Shown one piece after another: positions 36,972 through 44,396 of a stretch of 64,000 nt of DNA (its first letter is position 1; each line of letters starts with the position of its first letter). Location: contig NZ_CP018870.1 of NCBI RefSeq assembly GCF_001941845.1, forward strand, positions 3,504,501 to 3,568,500, read 5' to 3'. Both the position numbers and the translations under genes were made by a program. The notes below the pieces were generated by a model. That model was not told the DNA's origin. It saw only the letters and a program-made list of their open reading frames with translations, and made no database searches. Source of the stretch: Streptomyces sp. TN58. Lineage in GTDB: Bacteria; Actinomycetota; Actinomycetes; Streptomycetales; Streptomycetaceae.

Positions 36972-37039
36972 CTAGTCAAACTTGATTACCGCGAGCCGCA
37001 AAGGTAATGCCCGCTCGCGAGCTAGTCAAACTTGATTAC
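36972..37039 (-). promoter_or_regulatory. Exporter promoter bracketed by two identical operators
   Basis: The 18-bp sequence CTAGTCAAACTTGATTAC occurs at 36972-36989 and again at 37022-37039, exactly 50 bp apart; its core TCAAACTTGA is a dyad. On the minus strand the upstream copy contains -35 TTGACT (37029-37024), followed after 17 bp by TACCTT (37006-37001). The downstream copy covers the transcription start/RBS region just before the ATG at 36965. The spacing of about five helical turns suits cooperative or looped repression by a PadR dimer pair. Confidence 0.8.
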
Positions 37040-37043
37040 GCCC

Positions 37044-37658
37044 TCAGGCGTAGGGATTCTCCTGACCCTCCGCCAGCACCCCCACGAAGGGCTCTCCGCC
37101 CTCGCCCGCGAAGGAGTACGCGCCCCCCTCGATCCGGGCGATCAGCCCCCGCGTCCACTCCGCCTCCGCGTCCGCGGAGTGCACCCACCTGTGCATGATC
37201 TCGCCGATGTGGCCCAGCGGCTCCGGACCGCCCTCGGGCGTGTAGTAGTCGGTCACCGACGACCGCCAGCCCGCCAGCTTCGCCAACCGCTCCCGCAGCA
37301 GCGCGAGCACTTCCGCCCGCGGCAGGTCGACCATGAAGCCGATCGCCGCCGACAGCACGTCCGCCTTCTGGTCGAACGCCGCGAGCGCCTCGCGCAGCAG
37401 CCTGAAGTACTCCTCCCGGCCGGCGTCCGTCACCTCGTACTCGGTGCGCGGCGGTCCGCCCGCCGCGCTCGGCGCCACCTCGTGCGCGTGCAGGACGCCC
37501 TGCTTCGCCATCTGCTTCAGGGCGTGGTAGATCGATCCCGGCTTGGTGTTCGACCACTCGTGGGCGCCCCAGTACTCCAGGTCGTTGCGCACCTGGTACC
37601 CGTGGGCGCGCCCGTGCTGGCGGACGGCGCCGAGGACAAGAAGCCGGATCGCTGACAT
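37044..37658 (-). CDS. PadR-family transcriptional regulator
   Basis: 204 residues. The N-terminal winged helix (IRLLVLGAVRQHGRAHGYQV; PGSIYHALKQMAKQGVL) is PadR, and the C-terminal part is an Ala/Leu/Glu-rich helical dimerisation region of the Vir/AphA type. Its stop is 4 bp from the upstream operator of the ABC exporter promoter. PadR proteins repress adjacent efflux pumps and are released by the pump's substrate; that assignment is inferred from arrangement. Confidence 0.92.
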   Translation of the reverse strand: MSAIRLLVLGAVRQHGRAHGYQVRNDLEYWGAHEWSNTKPGSIYHALKQMAKQGVLHAHEVAPSAAGGPPRTEYEVTDAGREEYFRLLREALAAFDQKADVLSAAIGFMVDLPRAEVLALLRERLAKLAGWRSSVTDYYTPEGGPEPLGHIGEIMHRWVHSADAEAEWTRGLIARIEGGAYSFAGEGGEPFVGVLAEGQENPYA

Positions 37659-37682
37659 GGGGCCAGGCTATGTCCCCCCGGT

Positions 37683-38195
37683 TCAGCCCATCGCCTTGGT
37701 GCCGTCGACGGACTCGCGGATGACGTCCGCGTGGCCCGCGTGCCGGGCGAACTCCTCCACCAGGTGCAGCAGCATCCAGCGGACCGACACCTTGGTGTCC
37801 TTGGGGAACCACGGCGCCGGCGGCAGCGGGAAGGTCTCGTCCAGGCTCGCGACCGCGGCGGCGAAGGCCTCCGTCTCCGCCCGGACGCCGTCCCAGAAGG
37901 CCAGCACGGACGGGATGGTCTCGCCCTCGACGAGGCGGAAGCTGTCGCCGTAGCTCGACTCGTCGCGCAGCCGCTCGTTCGGCCGCTGCTGGGCCAGCCG
38001 CAGCCAGTTCAGCTCGACCTCCGCCACGTGCTTGAGCAGCCCGGACAGGGAGAGCTCGCTGGCGCTCGGCCGGCTCGCGGCCTGCTCCTCGTCGAGCCCT
38101 GCGAGGGACGCACGAATCGCCGCGCGCTGCGACTCGACGAAGGCGAGGAGCGTGCCGCGCTCGTCGCCCAGGACCTCGGTGGAAAGCTGAGCCAT
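37683..38195 (-). CDS. DinB/DUF664-family protein
   Basis: 170 residues starting ATG 38195 (MAQLSTEVLGDERG). DinB four-helix fold, DUF664 subgroup: metal-site histidines in GLLKHVAEVELNWL and in LVEEFARHAGHADVIRE. Family members include thiol-dependent S-transferases and uncharacterised metal proteins; a mycothiol-dependent transferase role is plausible in Streptomyces but not shown. 24 bp upstream of padR on the same strand. Confidence 0.85.
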   Translation of the reverse strand: MAQLSTEVLGDERGTLLAFVESQRAAIRASLAGLDEEQAASRPSASELSLSGLLKHVAEVELNWLRLAQQRPNERLRDESSYGDSFRLVEGETIPSVLAFWDGVRAETEAFAAAVASLDETFPLPPAPWFPKDTKVSVRWMLLHLVEEFARHAGHADVIRESVDGTKAMG

Positions 38196-38302
38196 GACAG
38201 GACCGCCTCTGCGTGGGGTGGCCGGGGGGCTCTCCCCCGACACCCCATACGCTACGGAGGATGTAGGTCAGCTCCTGTCCTAATGGAGCCGGGATCGCGG
38301 GG

Positions 38303-40390
38303 TCAGTTCGGGGAGATCTCCCCGTCCGGCCGTATCGCGGGCAGCCCCGTGGCGGGCTTCGGGAGCAGGGCCTTGGAAAGGTCCTGCCTGCCGGTCGGGT
38401 CGAGCCCGTACATCGCCTCGTAGATCTTGCGGACGGCCGGTCCGGAGGCCCCGGAGCCGGTGCCGCCCTGGGAGATCGTCATGACGATCGTGTAGTCCTC
38501 GGTGTAGGAGGCGAACCACGAGGTGGTCTGCTTGCCCTGGACCTCGGCCGTGCCGGTCTTGGCGTGCATCGGGATCTGCTTCTGCGGCCAGCCGCCGAAG
38601 CGCCAGGCGGCACTGCCGTCGGTGGCGACGCCGGCGAGGGCCCGGTCGATGTTGTCGCGCGTCCGGGCGTCCATCGGGAGCTTCCCCCGCTCCTTGGGGG
38701 CGATCTCCTTCACCGACGTCCCGTCGGCGCTGACGACCGCCTTGCCGACGCTCGGCTGGTGCAGGGTGCCGCCGTTGGCGATGGCCGCGTAGACGGACGC
38801 CATCTGCAGCGGGGTGACGAGGGTGTCGCCCTGGCCGATCGAGTAGTTGATCGCGTCACCCTCGCGCAGCTGGTTGCCCTGGCGGCAGTTCTCGTAGGCG
38901 ATCTTCTCGGCGAAGCTGCCGTTCTTCTTGCCGTCCCGGCACCAGGCGTCCTTGTTGGCGTCGAAGAAGTCCTGCTTCCACTTGCGGTCGGGGACCCGGC
39001 CCGGCACCTCGTTGGGCAGGTCGATGCCGGTGCGCTTGCCCAGGCCGAACTCGTGGGCGGTCTTGAAGAACCAGTCCTTCGGGTCCTTCTTCGGCTTGAT
39101 GCCGCCGTCCTTCTTCCACTCCTGGTCCGCGATCAGGTAGTAGACCGTGTCGCAGGAGACCTCCAGGGCGCGGCCGATGGTGATGTCGCCGTGGCCCTGC
39201 GACTCGAAGTTCGTGAAGGTCTGGCTGCCCACCGAGTACGAACTGGGGCAGGGGTAGCGGTTGTTGAAGGGGTAGCCGGCGTTGACCGCGGCGGTCGAGG
39301 TGACCACCTTGAAGATGGAGCCCGGCGCGGCCTGCCCCTGGATGGCGCGGTTCAGCAGCGGGTAGTTGGACTCCTGGTCCGTGAGGGAGGCGTAGTCCTT
39401 CGCGGAGATGCCGCCCACCCAGGCGTTGGGGTCGTAGGTCGGGTTCGACGCCATCGCGACGATCCGGCCCGTCCTGGACTCCATCACCACGACCGCGCCC
39501 GAGTCGGCCTCGTAGTTGCGGCCGGTGTTCCGGTCGTGGACCTTGCGGGCGTCGATCATCGCGTTGTTCAGCTCGCGCTCGGCCACCGCCTGCACCCGTG
39601 AGTCGATCGAGGTCACGATGTTCGAGCCGGGCTGCGCGGGGTCCGTCTCGCCCTGCCCGATGACCCGGCCGAGGTTGTCCACCTCGTAGCGGGTGATGCC
39701 GGCCTTGCCGCGCAGCTCCTTGTCGTACGTGCGCTCCAGGCCGGAGCGGCCCACCTGGTCGGAGCGCAGGTAGGGGGAGTCGGACTTCTTCGCCTTGGCG
39801 ATCTCCTCGTCGGTGACCGGCGAGAGGTAGCCCAGCACCTGGGACGTGTTGGCCCCGTCCGGGCCGGCGTAGCGGCGCAGCGCGGTCGCCTCTGCCGTGA
39901 TGCCGGGGAAGTCCTCGGGGTGCTCACGGATCTGCAGGGCCTGCTCCGTGGTCGCCTCGTCACTGACCGGGATGGGCTGGTAGGGCGAGCCGTTCCAGCA
40001 GGGCTGCTTGGTCTTGGAGTCGCAGAGCCGGACCTTGTCGATGACCTCCTGCGGGTCCGTGCCCAGTACCTCGGCGAGCCGGGTCAGCACGGATTTGCCC
40101 TTGTCGGGCATCTTCAGCAGCTCGGTACGGCTCGCGGAGACCACCAGGTGGGTGGCGTTGTCGGCGAGCGGGACCCCGCGCGCGTCGAGGATCGAGCCGC
40201 GCACGGCCGGCTGGACCACCTGCTGGACGTGGTTGTTCTTCGCCTCGTCGGTGTACTCCTGGCCGTTGCGGATCTGGAGGTACCAGAGCCGTCCGCCCAG
40301 CGTGAGCAGCAGGGAGAAGACCACGACCTGGATGACGACGAGCCGGTTCTGGACCCGAGGGGTCCGGCCGGTCTCCGGTATGTTGCTCAA
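38303..40390 (-). CDS. Class B penicillin-binding protein (PBP2-like transpeptidase)
   Basis: 695 residues. Signal anchor (residues ~15-40), an N-terminal PBP dimer domain including RGSILDARGVPLADNATH, and a transpeptidase domain. Active-site motifs are Ser358-x-x-Lys361 (GSIFKVVTS), SCD in EVSCDTVYYL at the SxN position (Asp replacing Asn), and KTG at Lys611 in AKTGTAEV. It cross-links peptidoglycan during elongation, division or sporulation. The extended region around 460-500 with several Cys (WCRDGKK, YENCRQG) is unusual and might form a disulphide. ATG at 40390; a 162-bp palindromic element lies just upstream. Confidence 0.93.
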   Translation of the reverse strand: MSNIPETGRTPRVQNRLVVIQVVVFSLLLTLGGRLWYLQIRNGQEYTDEAKNNHVQQVVQPAVRGSILDARGVPLADNATHLVVSASRTELLKMPDKGKSVLTRLAEVLGTDPQEVIDKVRLCDSKTKQPCWNGSPYQPIPVSDEATTEQALQIREHPEDFPGITAEATALRRYAGPDGANTSQVLGYLSPVTDEEIAKAKKSDSPYLRSDQVGRSGLERTYDKELRGKAGITRYEVDNLGRVIGQGETDPAQPGSNIVTSIDSRVQAVAERELNNAMIDARKVHDRNTGRNYEADSGAVVVMESRTGRIVAMASNPTYDPNAWVGGISAKDYASLTDQESNYPLLNRAIQGQAAPGSIFKVVTSTAAVNAGYPFNNRYPCPSSYSVGSQTFTNFESQGHGDITIGRALEVSCDTVYYLIADQEWKKDGGIKPKKDPKDWFFKTAHEFGLGKRTGIDLPNEVPGRVPDRKWKQDFFDANKDAWCRDGKKNGSFAEKIAYENCRQGNQLREGDAINYSIGQGDTLVTPLQMASVYAAIANGGTLHQPSVGKAVVSADGTSVKEIAPKERGKLPMDARTRDNIDRALAGVATDGSAAWRFGGWPQKQIPMHAKTGTAEVQGKQTTSWFASYTEDYTIVMTISQGGTGSGASGPAVRKIYEAMYGLDPTGRQDLSKALLPKPATGLPAIRPDGEISPN

Positions 40391-40431
40391 CTCGATCTCC
40401 CCCGGGCGGCTGCCTACGCCCGGTCGAGTCT

Positions 40432-40593
40432 AAGGGCTGGCCCGTCATCCCCGGCGGGCGCGCGGCGCCGGCTACGGCGCCTCGCCGCGCGCAAAGCGCC
40501 CGCATACGCCCAGTACGAGGACGCTCCTCCGCCTTGCGATGCACCGCATCCGACACCGCGCGCTGATCCGCCAGGGATGACGGGCCAGCCCTT
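40432..40593. repeat. 162-bp imperfect palindromic element (MITE/REP-like)
   Basis: The perfect 20-bp ends AAGGGCTGGCCCGTCATCCC (40432-40451) and its complement (40574-40593) continue inward as GGCGG and then GCGCGCGG with a few mismatches and a 2-base shift, so pairing reaches ~44 bp per side. The centre (about 40495-40555) is unpaired or folds separately (TGCGATGCACCGCATC is itself a dyad). No coding potential. It lies 20 bp past the aldehyde dehydrogenase stop and 41 bp before the PBP start. It may be a mobile or structured intergenic repeat; no second copy in this window. Confidence 0.7.
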
Positions 40594-40613
40594 GGGGGTG
40601 CGCGGCCCCCTGA

Positions 40614-42071
40614 TCAGAACGGGAAGGCCGTCCGCCCGTGCTGGACGGAGATCCACTTCTGGGTGGTGAACGCCTCGACCGTGGCCTCGCCGTTCAGCCT
40701 GCCCAGACCGGAGGCCTTCTCCCCGCCGAACGCGGCCAGCGGTTCGTCCCCGATCGTGGAGTCGTTGACGTGCATCATCCCCGTCTCGATCCGCTGGGCG
40801 AAGCGCACGCCCCGCTCCACGTCCCGGGTGTGCACGGCGCCGCTGAGCCCGTAGGGGGTCGCGTTGGCCAGCCGTACGCCCTCGTCCTCGCCGTCGAAGA
40901 CGACCAGCAGCGCGACGGGGCCGAAGATCTCCTGGCCGAGCAGCGGGGAGTCCTCGGGGATGTCGGCGAGCACCGTCGGCTCGACCAGGTTGCCGCGCGT
41001 AGACCCCCGTACGAGCGCCCGGGCGCCGGATTCCACGGCCTGGTCGACGAGGGCGGTCAGGGCGTCGGCCTGGAAGGAGTTGATCAGGGGGCCGACGTGG
41101 GTGTCGGCCTCGCGCGGGTCGCCGGTCTTCAGGGCGCGCACGCGCGCGGTGAACTTCTCGGTGAACTCCTCGGCGACCGAGGCGTCGACGAGGATCCGGT
41201 TGGCGGCCATGCAGACCTGGCCCTGGTAGACGAAGCGGCTGAAGACGGCCGCGTCCACCGCGTAGTCGAGGTCGGCGTCGTCGAGGACGACGAGGGCGCT
41301 GTTGCCGCTGAGTTCCAGGACCGTGCGCTTGAAGTGGCGGGCGGCGATCGCGCCGACGTGCCGGCCGACCCGGTCCGAGCCCGCGAAGGAGATGACCTTG
41401 GGGACGGGGTGCGTCAGGAGGGCGTCGCCGATCTCGGCGATGTCGGTGACGAGGACGTTCAGCAGGCCGGCGGGCAGCCCGGCGTCCTCGAAGATCTTGG
41501 CGATCACGCCGCCGCCGACGACCGGGGCGTTCTGGTTGGGCTTGACGACCACCGCGTTGCCCAGGGCCAGGGCCGGGGCGACGGACTTGAGCGTGACCAG
41601 GAAGGGGAAGTTGAAGGGGCTGATCACGGTGACGACGCCGACGGGCAGCCGCTGGACCCGGTTCTCCTTGCCCTCGACCGGTGAGGGCAGGATCCTTCCT
41701 TCGGGGCGGACGGCCAGCTGCAGCGACTCGCGGATGAACTCCATCGCGAGGTGGACCTCGTACTCGGCCTTGGGACGGGTCCCGCCGAGCTCGTCGATCA
41801 TCGCCTCGACGATCTCCTTCTCGCGCTCCTCGGTGATCCGCAGGGCGCGCTCCAGGACCGCGCGTCTGATGTACGGGCTGGTGGCGGCCCACTCGCGCTG
41901 GGCGCGTTCGGCGCCGCGGTAGGCCTGGTCCACCTGCTCGACGGTGGCCACGGTGATGGCCGCGAGCTTCTCCCCGTTGTACGGGTTGACGTCGATGATG
42001 TCCCATGAACCGTTGCCGGCCAGCCATTCGCCGTCGATGTACTGGTGAGCGAGGTCGCTGAATATGGACAT
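40614..42071 (-). CDS. NAD(P)-dependent aldehyde dehydrogenase (benzaldehyde/vanillin-type)
   Basis: 485 residues. Catalytic Cys287 (YQGQVCMAANR) and general-base Glu253 (TVLELSGNSALV) have the family's 34-residue spacing, and VISPFNFPFLVTLKSVAPALALGNAVVVKPN is the cofactor-binding region. The closest remembered subgroup is aromatic (benzaldehyde/vanillin/salicylaldehyde) dehydrogenases. ATG at 42071 with GGGATGG upstream. The palindrome GACCGATCGGTC at 42114-42125 may be an operator. Confidence 0.9.
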   Translation of the reverse strand: MSIFSDLAHQYIDGEWLAGNGSWDIIDVNPYNGEKLAAITVATVEQVDQAYRGAERAQREWAATSPYIRRAVLERALRITEEREKEIVEAMIDELGGTRPKAEYEVHLAMEFIRESLQLAVRPEGRILPSPVEGKENRVQRLPVGVVTVISPFNFPFLVTLKSVAPALALGNAVVVKPNQNAPVVGGGVIAKIFEDAGLPAGLLNVLVTDIAEIGDALLTHPVPKVISFAGSDRVGRHVGAIAARHFKRTVLELSGNSALVVLDDADLDYAVDAAVFSRFVYQGQVCMAANRILVDASVAEEFTEKFTARVRALKTGDPREADTHVGPLINSFQADALTALVDQAVESGARALVRGSTRGNLVEPTVLADIPEDSPLLGQEIFGPVALLVVFDGEDEGVRLANATPYGLSGAVHTRDVERGVRFAQRIETGMMHVNDSTIGDEPLAAFGGEKASGLGRLNGEATVEAFTTQKWISVQHGRTAFPF

Positions 42072-42113
42072 GCCATCCCTTACTGCGAGCGCGCACCCGT
42101 GCGCTGCACCGGA

Positions 42114-42125
42114 GACCGATCGGTC
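42114..42125. promoter_or_regulatory. 12-bp palindrome upstream of the aldehyde dehydrogenase
   Basis: GACCGATCGGTC, a perfect dyad 43 bp upstream of the ATG at 42071 and 35 bp from the neighbouring XRE-gene stop. Position and TetR-like symmetry suggest an operator; no tetR gene is adjacent, so the binder is unknown. Confidence 0.4.
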
Positions 42126-42160
42126 GTCATGCACTGATCAGACGTCATACTACGTGCGGA

Positions 42161-43021
42161 TCAAGACAGTTGGAGTAGGCCGCGAAGAAGATCCCTGGTC
42201 CGGTCGGGGTCGGGGCAGTCGGCCTGAAGGCGCTCCATCGCCCGCCCGTACTGCCCCACTTCCTCGTCCTTGTCCAGGTAGAGGGCGCTGGTGAGCTGTT
42301 CCAGATAGACGATGTCCTGCAGGTCGGACTCGGGGAAGCGCAGCAGGGTGAAGGCTCCGCTCTCGCCCGCGTGCCCGCCGAAGGAGAAGGGCATCACCTG
42401 GAGCTGCACGTTGGGCCGCTGGGAGACCTCGATGAGGTGCTCCAACTGGCCGCGCATGACGTTGCGGTCGCCGTACGGGCGGCGCAGCGCGGCCTCGTCC
42501 AGGACGGCGTGGAAGACGGGGGCGCTCTCGGACACGAGCACCTTCTGCCGCTCCAGGCGGAGCGCGACACGGCGGTCGATCTCGGCGGCGGTGGCGCCGG
42601 GCATGCCGCGGCTGACGACGGCGTGGGCGTAGGCCTCGGTCTGCAGCAGCCCGTGGACGAACTGCACCTCGTAGATGCGGATGAGCGAGGCGGCGCCCTC
42701 CAGCCCGATGTAGGTCTGGAACCAGCCGGGCAGCACGTCGCCGTAACTGTGCCACCAGCCGGTCGCGTTGGCCTCGCGGACCAGTCCCAGCAGGGACTCG
42801 CGCTCGGTGCTGTCCGTGACCCCGTAGAGCGTGAGGAGGTCCTCCACGTCCCGTGCCTTGAAGCTCACCCTTCCCAACTCCAAGCGGCTGATCTTCGATT
42901 CGGATGCGCGGATCGAGTAGCCGGCCGCCTCACGGGTGATGCCGCGGGATTCTCGGAGTCGCCTGAGCTGGGAGCCCAGGAGGATGCGGCGCACCACAGA
43001 ACCGCTTGCTTCTGCGGTCAC
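42161..43021 (-). CDS. WhiJ-like XRE-family regulator with DUF5753 domain
   Basis: 286 residues. N-terminal Cro/C1 helix-turn-helix (GSQLRRLRESRGITREAAGYS and SESKISRLELGRVSF) and a C-terminal DUF5753 sensor-like domain (PGWFQTYIGLEGAA; VQFVHGLLQTEAYA; VQLQVMPFSFGGHA). GTG at 43021 is selected because GGGAGGG lies eight bases upstream; ATG at 43039 has no RBS. Such proteins (WhiJ of S. coelicolor is the prototype) occur in many copies with DUF397 and ATP-binding partners and influence development and antibiotic production. Divergent from the ATP-binding gene. Confidence 0.9.
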   Translation of the reverse strand: MTAEASGSVVRRILLGSQLRRLRESRGITREAAGYSIRASESKISRLELGRVSFKARDVEDLLTLYGVTDSTERESLLGLVREANATGWWHSYGDVLPGWFQTYIGLEGAASLIRIYEVQFVHGLLQTEAYAHAVVSRGMPGATAAEIDRRVALRLERQKVLVSESAPVFHAVLDEAALRRPYGDRNVMRGQLEHLIEVSQRPNVQLQVMPFSFGGHAGESGAFTLLRFPESDLQDIVYLEQLTSALYLDKDEEVGQYGRAMERLQADCPDPDRTRDLLRGLLQLS

Positions 43022-43379
43022 TAGTACTGCCCTCCCCATCGCATTGGCGTGCGCGTGGTGTGCGCGGCGTCTCGGGGCCCCCGTACCCCAGAGGCCGCAG
43101 TCTGCCACCAAAACGCATCGGGCCGTACTCGTTCTGTAACGGAATCCCGCCTCCGGGAGAAGAAGTCCGTAAGTCTGCGTAGGAAGAAATGAGCAAGAAC
43201 CGTCACGTGAGCGGACAGGTCCGGCGCGTGCACGTGCATCTGCCCTTGCATCCGGCCCGGGCATTCGGAACCATGGTCCCCGCGCACCTGCGTGCTCTTC
43301 GCGCCGGCGCGGGACCCACCCCGCAGTTATTTCTGGTCGGAGTTGACCGCTCCGCCCGCGAATCCCGGGAGTGCCTCGC
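43022..43379. other. Divergent regulatory region of the WhiJ-like cluster
   Basis: 358 bp without a supported gene, between the XRE and ATP-binding genes. It includes the 19-bp repeat CGCGTGCACGTGCATCTGC at 43225-43243 and an AT-richer patch at about 43095-43200 where the XRE promoter probably lies. Nothing else recognised. Confidence 0.55.
43225..43243 (+). promoter_or_regulatory. GTGCACGTGCAT site 1 (divergent promoter region)
   Basis: CGCGTGCACGTGCATCTGC; its core contains the perfect dyad TGCACGTGCA. An identical 19-mer in opposite orientation lies at 44293-44311 upstream of the DUF397 gene. Candidate operator of the XRE regulator. Confidence 0.6.
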
Positions 43380-43889
43380 ATGGGGACGAATGGATCGACC
43401 ATGCTCGAGCCGTTACGGCAGGGGCTTCCCCCGGTCGACCCCACGGCTGTCTCCGGGTCCGCCTCGTGCGCCCTCCCGCCACGCTTCGACGCGGTACGCG
43501 GCGCCCGCACCTTCACCCGCTCGACGCTGTCCCAGTGGGGCCTCGACGACCGCTTCGACGATGTCGCCCTGGTCGTGTCCGAACTCGTCACCAACGCGCT
43601 GCGGCACGCCCTGCCGGAGGATGCGCGGGGGCCGGAGCCCGAGCCGGAGCCGCCGGTACGGCTGCACCTGATGCGGTGGAGCACCCGGCTGGTGTGCGCG
43701 GTGCGCGACCCCAGCGAGGACCGGCCCGGCGGGGCGTTCTCGCCGGAGCGGACCGAGGAGAACCTCGATCTGGAGTCCGGGCGGGGGCTGTTCCTGGTGG
43801 ACTCCTACAGCGACAGCTGGGGCTGGCACCCGCTCGCGGGACGACTGACCGGCAAGGTGGTCTGGGCGCTGTTCCTGCTGCACGACTGA
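43380..43889 (+). CDS. Anti-sigma-like ATP-binding protein (HATPase_c, RsbW/SpoIIAB type)
   Basis: 169 residues. GHKL fold: N-box VVSELVTNALRHAL, a G1-like segment (LMRWSTRLVCAVRDPS) and ESGRGLFLVDSYSDSWGW as the ATP-lid region. ATG at 43380 is preceded by GGGAG at eight bases. Family members bind sigma factors or anti-sigma antagonists as serine kinases. Beside XRE and DUF397 genes it completes the three-part WhiJ-type set. Ends at a strong hairpin. Confidence 0.88.
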   Translation: MGTNGSTMLEPLRQGLPPVDPTAVSGSASCALPPRFDAVRGARTFTRSTLSQWGLDDRFDDVALVVSELVTNALRHALPEDARGPEPEPEPPVRLHLMRWSTRLVCAVRDPSEDRPGGAFSPERTEENLDLESGRGLFLVDSYSDSWGWHPLAGRLTGKVVWALFLLHD

Positions 43890-43908
43890 GCCGCCGGTAC
43901 ACGACGAC

Positions 43909-43943
43909 TGGCCGGGACCGATCGCTGCGATCGGTCCCGGCCA
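43909..43943. terminator. Bidirectional terminator between ATP-binding and DUF397 genes
   Basis: TGGCCGGGACCGATCG (43909-43924) and its perfect complement (43928-43943) with a CTG loop, between convergent gene ends. GTGCACGTGCAT site 2 begins at the very next base. Confidence 0.82.
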
Positions 43944-43955
43944 GTGCACGTGCAT
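43944..43955 (+). promoter_or_regulatory. GTGCACGTGCAT site 2 (between convergent ends)
   Basis: The 12-bp core GTGCACGTGCAT, directly after the terminator and 24 bp from the DUF397 stop. It lacks the CGC and CTGC flanks of sites 1 and 3. Its intergenic position could support DNA looping between sites. Confidence 0.45.
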
Positions 43956-43978
43956 GGCTTGATGAGTGCGCCGTTCCG

Positions 43979-44224
43979 TCAGCCGATCAAGTGATCGAAC
44001 TCGCCGTCCTTGACGCCCAGGAGCAGGGCTTCTATCTCGGCCGGCGTGTAGACGAGCGCCGGTCCGTCCGGGAAGCGCGAGTTGCGCATGGCGACCTCGC
44101 CTCCGGGCAGTTTCGCGAACTCCACGCAGGAACCCTGCGAGTTGCTGTGTCTGCTCTTCTGCCACGTCAGCTCAAACAAGGAAGCGAGTTCTGCAGCTGC
44201 CATCCCGTTGTACGCGTGGTCCAC
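43979..44224 (-). CDS. DUF397-family small protein of the WhiJ-type cluster
   Basis: 81 residues with the DUF397 core WQKSRHSNSQGSCVEFAKLPGGEVAMRNSRFPDGPALVYTPAE (residues ~22-64, read in parts). DUF397 proteins pair with XRE-DUF5753 regulators. GTG at 44224 has GGGGG six bases upstream; ATG 44203 (MAAAELASL) is an alternative start. The upstream region carries GTGCACGTGCAT site 3. Convergent with the ATP-binding gene. Confidence 0.88.
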   Translation of the reverse strand: MDHAYNGMAAAELASLFELTWQKSRHSNSQGSCVEFAKLPGGEVAMRNSRFPDGPALVYTPAEIEALLLGVKDGEFDHLIG

Positions 44225-44292
44225 AGGAAGCCCCCGATAGTGCAGATGTCAACTCCACCGGATCATAGCTGTGTTCAGGGGTGGCTGCACGC

Positions 44293-44311
44293 GCAGATGC
44301 ACGTGCACGCG
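44293..44311 (-). promoter_or_regulatory. GTGCACGTGCAT site 3 (upstream of the DUF397 gene)
   Basis: Exact reverse complement of the 19-bp site 1, 69 bp upstream of the DUF397 start. It is preceded by a further half-site-like TGCACGCGCA (44286-44295). Confidence 0.6.
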
Positions 44312-44396
44312 GGGTGTTCCGGTGATCACAGACAGGTCCGCCACCCTCAGGGGTGCCCGGTGGAGCCCGGGCCCGGCCCTGATCCGCCGGACACCC

